A stretch of DNA of 64,000 nt from Leptobrachium leishanense (lineage: Eukaryota; Chordata; Amphibia; Anura; Megophryidae): NCBI GenBank assembly GCA_009667805.1, contig CM019063.1, positions 90,376,349-90,440,348 on the forward strand. The letters are read 5' to 3'. Shown one piece after another: positions 1-9,960 of this stretch. Under the pieces are notes generated by a model. It was given only the letters and a program-made list of their open reading frames with translations, did not search any database and was not told the origin of the DNA. The position numbers and the translations under genes are program-made. Positions within the stretch are counted from its first letter, which is position 1. Every line of letters begins with the position of its first letter.

Positions 1-23
1 CACTTGGAGTGCGGGGATTCCAG

Positions 24-130
24 GTATGTATGTATGTATGTATGTATGTATGTATGTATGTATGTATGTATGTATGTATGTATGTATGTATGTATGTAGG
101 TAGGTAGGTATGTAGGTAGGTATGTATGTA
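24..130. repeat. (TATG)n microsatellite
   Basis: About 20 near-perfect copies of the tetranucleotide TATG, drifting into TAGG near the right end. There is no coding content. Confidence 0.95.
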
Positions 131-144
131 TGTATAGATATATA

Positions 145-304
145 TAGATATATATATACACACACACACCTACATACATATATATATATACACACACACC
201 TACATACATATATATATATACACACACACACCTACATACATATATATATATACACACACACACACCTACATACATATATATATATATATATATATACACA
301 CACC

Positions 305-399
<95 letters not shown>

Positions 400-945
400 C
401 ATACATATATATATATAATATACACACACACACACCTACACATATATATATATATACACACACACCTACATACATACATACATATATATACACACACACA
501 CACATACATACATATATATATACACACACACCTACATACATACATATATACATACACACATACATACATATACACATATATATATATATATACACACACA
601 CACACCTACATACACACATATATATATATATATAACACACACACACACCTACATACACACACATATATATATATATACACCCACCTACATACACACATAT
701 ATACACCTACATACACACATATATATATATATACACCCACCTACATACACACATATATACACCTACATACACACATATATACACCTACATACACACATAT
801 ATACACCTACATACACACATATATACACCTACATACACACATATATACACCTACATACACACATATATACACCTACATACACACATATATACACCTACAT
901 ACACACATATATACACCTACATACACACATATATACATATATATA
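145..945. repeat. Compound TA/CA microsatellite and 22-bp tandem array
   Basis: Alternating (TA)n and (CA)n tracts are joined by the motif CCTACATACA. From about 690 they settle into a regular 22-bp unit (ATACACCTACATACACACAT plus AT) repeated roughly ten times. Long open frames through it are low-complexity Tyr/Ile/His/Thr translations and not genes. Confidence 0.95.
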
Positions 946-956
946 TATATATATAT

Positions 957-1116
957 GTGTAATTACACAGACATCGGACCAGAGAGATATATATAGATAT
1001 ATATTCTATATATCTCTCTGGTCTGAGGTCTGTGAAATATGTATATGCATACACATATATATTACACAGACCACAGAGCAGAGATATATATATATATACA
1101 CACATCTGGTCTGTGT

Positions 1117-1125
<9 letters not shown>
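957..1125. repeat. Two small palindromic units sharing ACAGACC ends
   Basis: Two snap-back segments lie side by side. In 957-1036, TTACACAGACATCGGACCAG pairs with CTGGTCTGAGGTCTGTG. In 1058-1122, TTACACAGACCACAGAGCAG pairs with CTGGTCTGTGTAA. Their centres are (TA)n. They look like tiny MITEs or microsatellite-seeded inverted repeats, and the family was not recognised. Confidence 0.6.
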
Positions 1126-1153
<28 letters not shown>

Positions 1154-1212
1154 ATTTCAGATCAAATAAAAGCTTAATGGGGTGCTGGCCGAAAGGGAAT
1201 TTGATTCACATG

Positions 1213-1338
1213 CCACCGGCTGGGTGGACTAGAGGTAACTGCGTGGAGAGAGCCTGTGGAGACATGGGTTCGATCCTGGCAAGAGCACCTCATGGTCCTT
1301 GGGCAAGACACCTAACTGTACATACATCACCACCCAGG
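1213..1338 (+). mobile_element. Truncated tRNA-derived SINE, head only
   Basis: The segment starts CCGGCTGGGTGGACTAGAGG (box A-like) and contains GGGTTCGATCC (box B) about 50 bases later, the internal RNA polymerase III promoter layout of a tRNA-derived SINE. It matches the heads of the complete SINE copies at 8808-9012 and 60833-61031, including the shared GGCAAGACACCTAAC body and the CACCCAGG stretch. The LINE-like 3' tail is missing, because the sequence switches at 1339 into an unrelated element. It is therefore a broken copy. A free tRNA gene is unlikely since no acceptor stem closes. Confidence 0.75.
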
Positions 1339-1436
1339 CAGGGGCAGATCCAGACACAGGTTTGGGGGGGGGGCATTCTACCAGTTTTGGCCAAGAGCTG
1401 GTGTTGGGTTTGCAGCGACAGGTGGATATATATTGC

Positions 1437-1825
1437 CCCCAGCTCACGTGGGTACAACTGCCCCCAGCTCTCGTGGGTACAACTGCCCCCAGCTCTCGTG
1501 GGTACAACTGCCCCCAGCGCTCGTGGGTACAACTGCCCCCAGCTCTCGTGGGTACAACTGCCCCCAGCTCTCGTGGGTACAACTGCCCCCAGCTCTCGTG
1601 GGTACAACTGCCCCCAGCTCTCGTGGGTACAACTGCCCCCAGCTCCCGTGGGTACAACTGCCCCCAGCTCCCGTGGGTACATTTGCCCCCAGCTCTCGTG
1701 GGTACATTTGCCCCCAGCTCCCGTGGGTACATTTGCCCCCAGCTCTCGTGGGTACATTTGCCCCCAGCTCTCGTGGGTACATTTGCCCCCAGCTCTCGTG
1801 GGTACATTTGCCCCCAGCTCTCACC
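1437..1825 (+). repeat. 25-bp minisatellite (left arm)
   Basis: About 15 head-to-tail copies of a 25-base unit, GGGTACAACTGCCCCCAGCT followed by CTCGT. From about 1680 onward the variant TACATTTG replaces TACAACTG, so the array has two sub-blocks. Because 25 is not a multiple of three, every frame on both strands stays open, which creates several overlapping spurious reading frames. Confidence 0.95.
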
Positions 1826-1877
1826 TCCTATGCTGCCACTGCCAGGCCCCATGCTCCACAGCCGCTCCTTCAGAGGA

Positions 1878-2055
1878 TCCACCGGCGTTCTTCTCCCTAC
1901 AAGCGGCCACTGGCATGCATCGCGGGCACTCGCCGGGAACCACCTGACCAGCGCAGCCGCGTTCTCGCGCGATGATCAGGTGCTTCCCAGGCGAGCGGCC
2001 AAGCTGCATGCCAGCAGCCACTCACCTCGCAGGGAGAAGAACGCCAGCGGTGTTG
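1878..2055. repeat. Long imperfect hairpin
   Basis: CCACCGGCGTTCTTCTCCCT near 1878 is the reverse complement of AGGGAGAAGAACGCCAGCGG near 2030-2051. Inner parts (GGCATGCA, CGCCGGGAA, CACCTGA) also have partners in the other half. The short centre is CG-rich. It behaves like a fold-back core or MITE within the larger inverted element. Confidence 0.6.
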
Positions 2056-2439
2056 ATTTTCTTAAGGGGGGGGGCAATTGCGCCACCCGATCCATACTTG
2101 AAAACGAGAGCAGTCCCGCTCGGTTAGTCCCCTAATTAAAAAGCAAATTGGCTTACTACAAAACATTTTTTGCATTCAGACTATAAAGCATTTGTACTAC
2201 TTTGCATTGTTACACACTCACCATTTTCTTGCTGCTCCACGGCTTTTCTACACCATAAAACATGCAACCTTGCCTTGCTCAATGTCATAAATGTGCCCTA
2301 ATAAAAACACAAACCAAAGATTAGTCGAACATGACATAAATCTGGGAAAGAAAAAAAATATATAGAAAATCAATCTACATCCTGAAACAGTTACCCAAAC
2401 TTACTGGCGTTCAGGTTATATCTGGTGTAAATCTTTGTA
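2056..2439. other. Unassigned AT-rich spacer
   Basis: A poly-G run at 2067 is followed by AT-rich sequence. I see no coding, tRNA or repeat structure that I can name. Confidence 0.5.
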
Positions 2440-2655
2440 GGTCGCCGCGCATCCGGTATCTGTCGGATGCGCGCGCAACCCTAAAGGTCGACTTGGATGC
2501 GCGCGCAGCCCTATAGGTCGGCTGCGCGCGCATCCAGGAGACAGGATGCGCACGCAGCGCTTCCGCTCGGCTGCGCGCGCATCCAAGAAACCCGGATGCG
2601 CTCGCAGCCAACCGGTAGAGGCTGCGCGCGCATCCTACGACAGCCGGATGCCCTT
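2440..2655. repeat. GC-rich palindromic satellite (GGATGCGCGCGCAGCC)
   Basis: GGATGCGCGCGCAGCC and its reverse complement GGCTGCGCGCGCATCC alternate at about 25-30 base spacing, so each pair forms a hairpin with a roughly 10-base loop. At least four pairs are visible. Alternating CG runs could adopt Z-form DNA. A second block of the same family lies at 13688-13860. Confidence 0.8.
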
Positions 2656-2699
2656 GTGAGCGGAGAGCGGGGAGCGGAGGGGGAGCTGAGGAGGGGGGA

Positions 2700-3379
2700 A
2701 CAAATCTATCCATGTGAGCTGGGGCAAATCAGTATATCCATGCAAGCTGGGGGCATTTCAATATATTCATGTGAGCTGGGGACAATTCATTTGAGATATC
2801 CATGCCAGCTGGGGGCATTTCAATATATCCATGTGAGCTGGGGGCAATTCATCCATGTGAGCTGGGGGCAATATATCCATGTGAGCTGGGGGCAAATCAA
2901 TCTATCCATGTGAGCTGGGGCAATTCAATATTTCCATGTGGCAATCCTTCCATGTGAGCTGGGGGCAATTCAATATATCATGTGAGCTGGGGGCAAATCA
3001 ATATATCCATGTGAGCTGGGGCAATTCAATATTTCTATGTGGCAATCCTTCCATGTGAGCTGGGGGCAATTCAATATATCATGTGAGCTGGGGGCATATC
3101 AATATATCCATGTGAGCTGGGGCAACTCTATATATCCATGTGAGCTGGGGCAATTCAATATATCCATGTGAGCTGGGAGCAATATATATATATATACATG
3201 TGAGCAGGGGGCAATATATGTATATTCATGTGAGCTGGGGCAAATATATCCTTGTGAGCAGGGGGCAATATATATCCATGTGAGCTGGGGCAAATATATC
3301 CATGTGAGCTGGGGGGCAGATATATATATCCATGTGAGCTGGGGCAGATATATATATCCATGTCAGCAGGGGTCAATAT
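2700..3379 (-). repeat. 26-31-bp minisatellite (right arm)
   Basis: Repeated ATCCATGTGAGCTGGGGGCA units with variable AT-rich linkers (ATTCAATAT, AAATATAT). On the minus strand the core reads TGCCCCCAGCTCACATGGAT, matching the 25-bp units at 1437-1825. The array resumes at 4976-5040 after a LINE insertion. Confidence 0.9.
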
Positions 3380-4975
3380 TTATTTATTTATTTATAAAGG
3401 GTTTTACCAGGAAAGATACATTGAGATTTCTCTCGTTTTCAAGTATGTCCTGGGTTCAAGAACATTGAAGTGTTACAGTTACAGAAATACAAAGTAATAC
3501 AATGCAAGATATTAAAAAACAACACAAATATACAGATTAACAGAAAAATATGTAGGAAATATAGTCACTAGGTTACATGTTTACAGGTGCATTCTGTATT
3601 GAGGTATGTTAGTAAGGAGCTCTTGAGTGACTTAAGACTGGGGGAAGATTTGATGGTGTCTGGGAGGTTATTCCATAATTGTGGTGCTCTGTAGGAAAAT
3701 GAGGACCGAGCCACTGTCTTTTTCTATTGTGGTATAGCAAGTAAGGTGCTGGTCCTGGATCGGAGGTTATAGGATGAGGGAGCTGCTGGGGGAAGCAGTC
3801 TATTCAGGTAGGGTGGCAGCTTCCCAGAGATGCTCTTAAACACCAGGCTGGAAAGGTGAAGGGTGCGTCTGGATTCCAGCGATGGCCAGTTTAGCTCTTT
3901 TAACATGTCACAATGGTGGGTCATGTAGTTACATTGTAGCGCAAAGCCGCACAATGAGTTATACAATGTAGTAAGTTTATGAAGGTGTGTTTGCGGGGCG
4001 GCTGCATACACTACATCTCCGTAATCAATAGCCGGCATAAGCATTTGCTGTACAATCTGCTTTCTTACCGCGGGACTCAGGCAGGATTTGTTTCTGTACA
4101 GGGCACCTAGTTTGGGGTAAAGTTTAGATGAGAGTTTTTCGATGTGGGGGCCAAAGGATAGATTAGGGTCCAACCACATACCTAGATATTTGAGAGAAGT
4201 GACTGTGGTCAGCGTGCCATTTGATTTTGTCCCAACACATAGATGGGGATTTTGCAATTTGTGTAGTTTAGGTGCGGTTCCAAAGAGCATCGTTACAGTT
4301 TTGTCAGTATTTAAAAAAAGTTTGTTGTTTTTGATCCACTTTTCTACCTCTGTGAATTGTTCTTGCAGCACGGCCTCCAGCTGCGGGAGATTTGGTTTGC
4401 TGGTATAGAACACAGTGTCGTCTGCGTACATATGTACAGTTGAGGCTTTGCAGACGTTGGGCAGATCATTTATGAATATTGTGAACAGCAGGGGGCCTAG
4501 TATTGAGCCTTGGGGTACACCGCAAGTGACTGGGAGCGGGAGGGAGGAGCTGCCAGAAATTGACACATATTGTGATCGGTCGGATACATATGATTGAAAC
4601 CAGGTTAGCGTGCGATCACCAATGCCAGAGTTTTTAAGTTTTTCTAACAAGATGCCATGGTCTACCGTGTCAAAGGCCTTGGCAAAATCAAGGAAGATGG
4701 CTCCAGTTAGGTTTCCTTGTTCCGTCCCAGCCTGGATATCATTGCAGACTTTTAGAAGGGCGGTTGTAGTTGAATGATTTGGACGAAAGCATGATTGATC
4801 CGGGGTTAAGTAGTTCCAATATTGATAATAATCACGTAATTGTGTGTAGACACATTTTTCCAAGACTTTTGACATTACAGGGAGCAACGATATCGGACGG
4901 TAGTTGGATACCAAAGTACTGTCACCACTTTTATGGATAGGTACCACTCTCGCAGTCTTCCAGAGCTTGGGTATG
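3380..4975 (-). mobile_element. L2/CR1-type LINE, 5' truncated, with 25-bp TSD
   Basis: A non-LTR retrotransposon runs right to left and ends at 3380 in TAAATA repeats, as in L2/CR1-group LINEs. Flanking copies of the target read TATCCATGTCAGC then A or G then GGGTCAATAT (3355-3379 and 4976-5000), 25 bases with one difference. GTCAGC is unique to these two units of the minisatellite, so this is a genuine target-site duplication. Only the 3' part of the RT gene and the 3' UTR are present; the endonuclease domain is lost by 5' truncation. Confidence 0.9.
3724..4975 (-). pseudogene. LINE reverse transcriptase (partial ORF2)
   Basis: A single open frame of about 407 residues encodes the RT of an L2/CR1-type LINE. 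In order it shows VPIHKSG and NYRPISLLPV (fingers), AIFLDFAKAFDTVDH (first catalytic Asp), GVPQGSILGPLLF, and MYADDTVFY (catalytic YADD). A C-terminal region follows, ending in SYNLRSRTSTLLAIPQ. The RT core itself is uninterrupted. The protein lacks its N-terminal apurinic endonuclease and any start context because the element is 5' truncated, so it is a dead copy with a good RT. A second copy of the C-terminal part lies at 60365-60742. Confidence 0.9.
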
Positions 4976-5040
4976 TATCCATGTCAGCGGGGGTCAATAT
5001 ATATATATCCATGTGAGCTCGGGGCAAATATATCTGCCTG
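4976..5040 (-). repeat. Minisatellite remainder right of the LINE
   Basis: Two further ATCCATGT(G/C)AGC units that belong to the array at 2700-3379 and were displaced by the LINE insertion. They lead directly into the inverted terminal segment at 5041-5119. Confidence 0.85.
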
Positions 5041-5119
5041 TCACTGCGAACCCAACACCAGCTCTTGGCCAAAACTGGTAGAATGCCCCCCCTGAAACCT
5101 GTGTCTGGATCCACCCCTG

Positions 5120-5188
5120 ACTGAAAGGGGGGGGTAAGAAGGGAGGGCTAGGGGAAGGGGAGGGATGGAGGAGAAAGGGGAGGGATGG
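5120..5188. other. Purine-rich G-run spacer
   Basis: A G/A-rich stretch (GGGAGGG, GGGGAAGGGGAGG) holding several runs of three or more G. It could form a G-quadruplex, but no function can be assigned. It ends with GGATGG, the 5' flank of Gypsy-1. Confidence 0.5.
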
Positions 5189-6240
5189 TGTAACATCCTC
5201 TGCCCTGCGGCGCTGCCTGGGGGGTCTGGGCGGCATCGCTGGCTGGCCGGATGCCAGGAGCACAAGCTCTCCGATCGGCGTATGAAGGGGCGGGACTTGG
5301 CGTGATCAGGCGGAGCCGACAGCCTTAAATACAGGGTGTGAGTCTTTGCTCGTCGCCTTGATGTGGAGTAATTTTCCCGCATCGGCAGCTGACTCTTGAG
5401 CCTATCTCAGTGTACTTTGAATTTCATTGCCGATCGTTTGCATGTACCAGGACCTTGCTTTGCTTATTGACCCGGACTACCCACTGACGATTCTCACGCT
5501 ATACCCCTGTATGTTTGTTTGTGTTTTCATGCCTATGCTTAGCCACATGTTTTCTCTTTGGAGATCTGCCTTTCAGGTTGCTCATTTAATCAACCTCCTG
5601 GTCTGCCTAACGAGTACGGAGTCTGGGTACACCATACCATGTATGTTCTCCGTATATGGGTCTGTCTTTCAAGTTACTAGATCAGTCAAAAGTTCAAGAT
5701 GCTTGAGTAACGTCTGGTCTAATTGCAAATCATATCGCACGATTTATGATTGTAGGCCTGCCCTGCAGGTTGCTGAATATAACTGTCTTTCAAGTGATCT
5801 GTTTAAAACCAAGTCGCAATACAGTAACCTAATCTCTAATCGTAGGCCTGCCCTGCAGGTTGCTGAACACAGGGCGTACCTACTCTATATGATTGAGAGC
5901 AAGTATAAGAGTATTACCTCTGTTGTAGATACTTCATGTACCCCGACCATTATTGGTACCGATCTGAAGTATGCCAATAATCACACTTTTCTTGATTCAA
6001 GTTCTGCTCATGTCTTAAGTCACTGTATCTATTCGAATATAGATAAAATGCTTTCGCTCAGCAACCTCTTGGTCACGAAACCATTTGGTGCTGAGTGGTA
6101 TTCAGGGTTTTGTATTACCTCCCTGGCTGGGGATTCTAGGTATTACAGTCTTTATTGCTTTGAAATTTCGTATCAGAGAAATCTGTCCATAAAGATCCAA
6201 ACTACGCTGATCTGGGGTGAGCGCCATAGCTCCCGTTACA
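5189..6240 (+). repeat. Gypsy-1 5' LTR
   Basis: Starts TGTAACATCCTCTGCC and ends near GTTACA. It aligns along its length with 11545-12586, with scattered substitutions and small indels, so the insertion is not recent. TTAAATA near 5326 is a plausible TATA box. An internal direct repeat with the core TAGGCCTGCCCTGCAGGTTG occurs near 5752 and 5844. Confidence 0.9.
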
Positions 6241-6257
6241 TTACATCAGGGCCAAAC

Positions 6258-7935
6258 ATGGATCAGACAGATTTCTCTGTACTTATGTCAAGACTGGGTG
6301 ATATCACAAAACAGGAGGACCATCGTTTGGACCAGTTCGCTCAGGCTTTGGGTTTACTTTTCCAGCAAAGCCTCACCACCACCTCCTCCTGCTATCAACA
6401 TGGCCTCTCAAGCAGTATCTGTTTCCTCATTGATAGCTGCTGAGGTGTCTCATGTGAGTTTGAAAACTTATATCTGTTTCAATGGCAATTCTGGTTCTTG
6501 CAGAGGGTATGTTACCCAAACTGATATCATGTTTGAACTCAATCCAGGGATGTGCCCCACAGACAGAGCCAAGGTGGGTTATGTTCTTAACCACCTTACT
6601 GAGAAACCTTTGCTTTGGGCGACTCCATTGTGGAAATTAACCTCCCTGGCGGTCTAATTTTTTTCCAAATTTTGTGTCTAAAAGTATTTAAATTTTTTTG
6701 GAAAGGAATTTTTTTTTATATATATAGTAAGCCTGTATTCCGTAGGTATAACTTTCTGAAATCCGTGCAAGCAAGAATAAGTAAACACACGGAGTCAGAT
6801 AAAGTTTGAAACACAAAATAATAATTTATTATCCCAAAAATAATTATCCAAAATAATGCAAATAAATTATATTCAATAATAAAATCAAACCAAAAACACT
6901 GAAATCTTTCAGAAAACAAGGGTGCAATATTAGTCTCCGTATATTGCCTCCGTGTAAACATCCTTGGTATGATATATTATTTCAATTATGTACACTCTTA
7001 TTTATACAGCAACATTTATAATGCTTACAGTATCAATAATTATAATTTCATATAAGTGAGTTTGATGTGTATGGTCTGTTTCTGATCTGTTAGTGCCACC
7101 TAGTGGCCGTTCGTGAGAACTGCATGTTAGGAACGTTACAGTGAAATATATTTTTTTCACATTTTGCTGCCTGGTCAGGCCCCCTGCTTCTCGTGACTCG
7201 CAGGGAGCCTTACTAGGAAGCAAGAAGCCGTGATCACACTGTGGGGGACAGCGAGGCAGCGCAGGATGCGGTAAGTATACAGCCCGAGTGTGGCTCGGGG
7301 TTACCGTTCGTGGTAGCGAAATTTAACCCTGAGTCACACTCGGGAATACCGGCACGGAGGTTAAAGAAATCTGTAATTTATAATTATACAGAGTTTATGA
7401 AGGATCTTAGGCGCACTTTTGATTCTGCTAGGTGGGCAACTGGTGCTGTCAGGACCTTGTACCGTATATCTCAGGGCAACCGCTGAGTTGCTGATTACGC
7501 TACAGAGTTCAAGACCGTGGCTGCTAAATTGCAATGGCCAAATAATACACTTACTACGGCCTTTCTGGAAGGGATCTCCAAGACCCTTATGTATGATTTA
7601 GCTCCTATGTCGGTACCCGAGGAGCTGGATAACTTGGTTGAATTTTGCATAGCCCCCGACGATCAAATCCGCGAGAGGGCTGGCCATAGCAAGTCTCACA
7701 AACCTCCCCATGGTGTCTCGTCTGCTCCTAAAGTGGTGCACAACACCTCACCTCCTAGGTTAGTACCAGCTGAACCAGATCCTATGCAGTTGGGCCTGTT
7801 CGGTCTTACAGGGGAAGAGAGATAACATCGCCTCAGAGAAGGTTTATGTTTCTATTGTGCAGACAAGGGACATTTCCGGTTACAATGCCCCAAGCGACCT
7901 AAATGGTCTACCATTTCGGGAAACGAGCAAGCCTA
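6258..7935 (+). pseudogene. Gypsy-1 gag (interrupted)
   Basis: Gag begins with an ATG at 6258 just after the 5' LTR (MDQTDFSVLMSRLGDI). A frameshift near 6375 moves the frame, which then continues to about 6636 (ending near EKPLLWATPLW). A 720-bp MITE follows. Gag resumes at about 7365 (FMKDLRRTFDSARWATGAVR) with a stop near 7485, then continues to 7825. A zinc knuckle of the CX2CX4HX4C type, CFYCADKGHFRLQC, lies at about 7848-7890 in another frame. Gag normally packages the element's RNA in a cytoplasmic particle. This copy cannot make an intact protein. Confidence 0.85.
6641..7360. mobile_element. piggyBac-type MITE with TTAA duplication
   Basis: TTAA at 6637-6640 and 7361-7364 flanks a 720-bp insert. 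Its ends are CCTCCCTGGCGGT and, inverted, CCTCCGTGCCGGT. Internal inverted segments near the right end (CCCGAGTGTG against CACACTCGGG) add a subterminal hairpin. There is no transposase. Exact TTAA duplication is the signature of piggyBac-type transposition. The insert splits the gag gene of Gypsy-1 and is therefore younger than it. Confidence 0.85.
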
Positions 7936-8049
7936 GAATCCCCAGAGAGACAGGTTCTAGGAACAACTATGTTGTCTCTCGTATCTAATTAAAAAAAAAA
8001 TAGAAAGAGAAGATCTCGTGTGGTGGTTCCGGTGTCAGTGGCTTGGGAA

Positions 8050-8365
8050 AAAATCAAGATTGACACGGAGGCATTGATTTTGGGTCTGCAGGAAATTTCC
8101 TGGATTCTGGGTTTGCTGCCATTCATCAAGTGCCTTTGGTTGAGAGAGAAGTGCCTCTCCTCATTGAGAGAATCGACGGCAGGAGCTTACTGAGACCTCG
8201 TGTCACTCATGACACCATCCCTCTCTCGTTCTGTACTGGTATTTTACACAAAGAAAAAATACAGTTTCAAATTATGGAATCTCCCACAGTACCAATCGTT
8301 CTAGGCTATCCATGGTTAGCCAAAGTGTTGGGCCAGGTGTCTGGGCATGAGTACTGTGTTGGGTA
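8050..8365 (+). pseudogene. Gypsy-1 aspartic protease remnant
   Basis: The segment translates in pieces resembling the retropepsin region of Gypsy pol. The start near 8055 reads IDTEA where the family has the active-site D-S/T-G. The frame then shifts and continues as PLVEREVPLLIERIDGRSLL and ends with VPIVLGYPWLAKV, the conserved motif at the end of the protease fold. The active-site triad is not intact, so this is a dead copy. Confidence 0.7.
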
Positions 8366-8379
8366 ATCTGAACGTGCAA

Positions 8380-9960
8380 CAGCCCCTCCACTGTCTACGG
8401 AGTTGCCCAAGTGGTACAGTGACCTCAAAGAGGTCTTTGACAAGGGGAAATCTTGCCTCCACACAGACCCTATGATTGCGCCATAGATTTGTTGCCAGGT
8501 ACTATGCCTCCTAGAGGGCATATATCCCCTCTCTTTCAGAAAGAGAATGACATAATTGTGGAATATATCCGTGAAAATCTGGCTCGTGGGTTCATTCGCC
8601 GTTCTTTCTCTCCTGCGGGAGCAGTGTTTTTCTTTGTATCTAAGAAGAAAGGTGATCTCAGACCATGCATTAATTACAGAAGGTTAAACAGAATTACTGT
8701 GCGTAATGTATACCTCATTCCTTTGATTTCTGAGTTATTTGACCGCTTGAAAGGTGCCAAGACCTATACGAAGTTGGACTTGTGCGGTGCTTATAATCTA
8801 GTCTGAGTTTTTTTTTTGTGAAAGGATTTTACCAGGAAGGATATATTGAGATTTCTCTCGTTTTCAAGTATGTCCTGGGTGGCGAGTATGTACCGTTAGG
8901 TGTCTTGCCAAGGACACTTACTGGAGAGGTTGCTTGCTGGGATCGAACCCATGACTCCACAGGCTCTCTCCATGCAGAGCGGTGACATTACCTCTACTCC
9001 ACCGAGCCGGTACAACCGTTAAGAAGGATCACGAGTGGAAGACTGCTTTTAACACGAGAAGTGGCCTCTACGAATACCTGGTTATGCCATTTGGGTTATG
9101 TAACGTGCCAGCAGTCTTCCAAGACTTTATTAATGATGTGTTGAGGGACAAGTCATTGTCTATTTGGACGACATTCTGATTTACTCTCCTGATGTAGAGA
9201 CACACCATGTTCATGTGCGTACAGTGTTGCAAAGATTGCTAGAAAACAAATTGTACTGCAAGTTAGAAAAATGTCTGTTCGATATCACCTCTGTACACTT
9301 CTTGGGTTATATAATAACACCAGAGGGCTTTGAGATGGATTCACAGAAACTGTCTGCCATCAAGGAATGGCCATTACCCCAAGGGTTGAATGCCATCCAA
9401 AGATTTCTGGGGTTTACAAATTACTACAGAAGATTCATCAAAGGTTTCTCGTCAGTGGTATCCCCCATTACGCTATGACCAAGAAAGGTGCTCAGAACCA
9501 GGTTTGGAGCACTCAGGCCATGCAGGCATTTGAGTTGCTCAAAGAGGCGTTCATCATGGCACCTATCCTAAAACATCCAGAGCCAGGTTTGCCGTTCCAA
9601 TTGGAGGTAGACGCGTCCGAGATTGGGATAGGTGCTGTCCTATCTCAAAGAGGCAGTCCAGAGGGACCCCTACATCCTTGTGGGTCTTTCTCCAGTAAGA
9701 TGACACCTGCCGATAAAAATTATGAGATAGGTAACAGAGAATTGCTTGTGGTGATAGCAGCTCTTAAAGAATGGTGTTACTTGTTTTAGGGTACCAAAGA
9801 TCCTGTAATCATAATCACAGACCATAAGACCCTTGTATACATGGGAGATGCTAAATGTCTGAATGCTAGACAGGCAAGGTGGCCCTTGTTCCTGTCCAGT
9901 TTTAATTTCTTGCTGACCTATTGTCCAGGTTCAAAAAATACCAAGGCTGATGCCTTGTCT
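8380..9960 (+). pseudogene. Gypsy-1 reverse transcriptase and RNase H (broken)
   Basis: RT fingers and palm are visible in order. [20 protein letters not shown] and [12 protein letters not shown] are followed by [12 protein letters not shown] (first catalytic Asp), and there a SINE interrupts the gene at 8808. It resumes with [25 protein letters not shown] and, after a frameshift, YLDDILIYS (catalytic YLDD, about 9157-9190). Connection and RNase H segments follow ([48 protein letters not shown]). Frameshifts lie near 9160, 9475 and 9790. In a live element the enzyme copies element RNA into DNA inside the particle. Confidence 0.88.
8808..9012 (-). mobile_element. tRNA-derived SINE with LINE-like tail
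   Basis: Read right to left it starts CCGGCTCGGTGGAGTAGAGG (box A region), has GGGTTCGATCCC (box B), the body CTTGGCAAGACACCTAAC, and a tail CACCCAGGACATACTTGAAA leading to TATATCCTTCCTGGTAAAAT and then poly-A. The tail is nearly identical to the 3' end of the LINE at 3380-3470. This is a complete SINE copy inserted into the Gypsy-1 RT gene. Ends are approximate by a few bases. Confidence 0.9.

Larger units (their letters stand above)
1339..5119. mobile_element. Foldback-type element with minisatellite inverted arms (hAT-like ends)
   Basis: The two ends are inverted copies: CAGGGGCAGATCCAGACACA at 1339 and, read on the other strand from 5119, CAGGGGTGGATCCAGACACA. Homology continues inward for about 95 bases (1339-1435 against 5030-5119, including GCCAAGAGCTGGTGTTGGGT). 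Each arm then runs into a minisatellite whose units are recognisably related: GAGCTGGGGGCA is common once strands are matched. CAGGGG starts are typical of hAT elements, but I found no convincing 8-bp duplication, so the class is inferred. The interior holds a hairpin (1878-2055) and a GC-rich palindromic satellite (2440-2655). A LINE later inserted in the right arm. Confidence 0.6.

Noticed and set aside
122..706. Tyr/Ile/His/Val-rich open frames
   Set aside because: Translations of TA/CA microsatellites.
1039..2135. Long overlapping open frames of 126-302 residues on both strands
   Set aside because: They read through the 25-bp minisatellite, where a unit not divisible by three keeps every frame open. 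No domain or codon signal.
8940..9012. tRNA gene on the minus strand
   Set aside because: Box A and B are present, but there is no closed acceptor stem and the body continues into a SINE.
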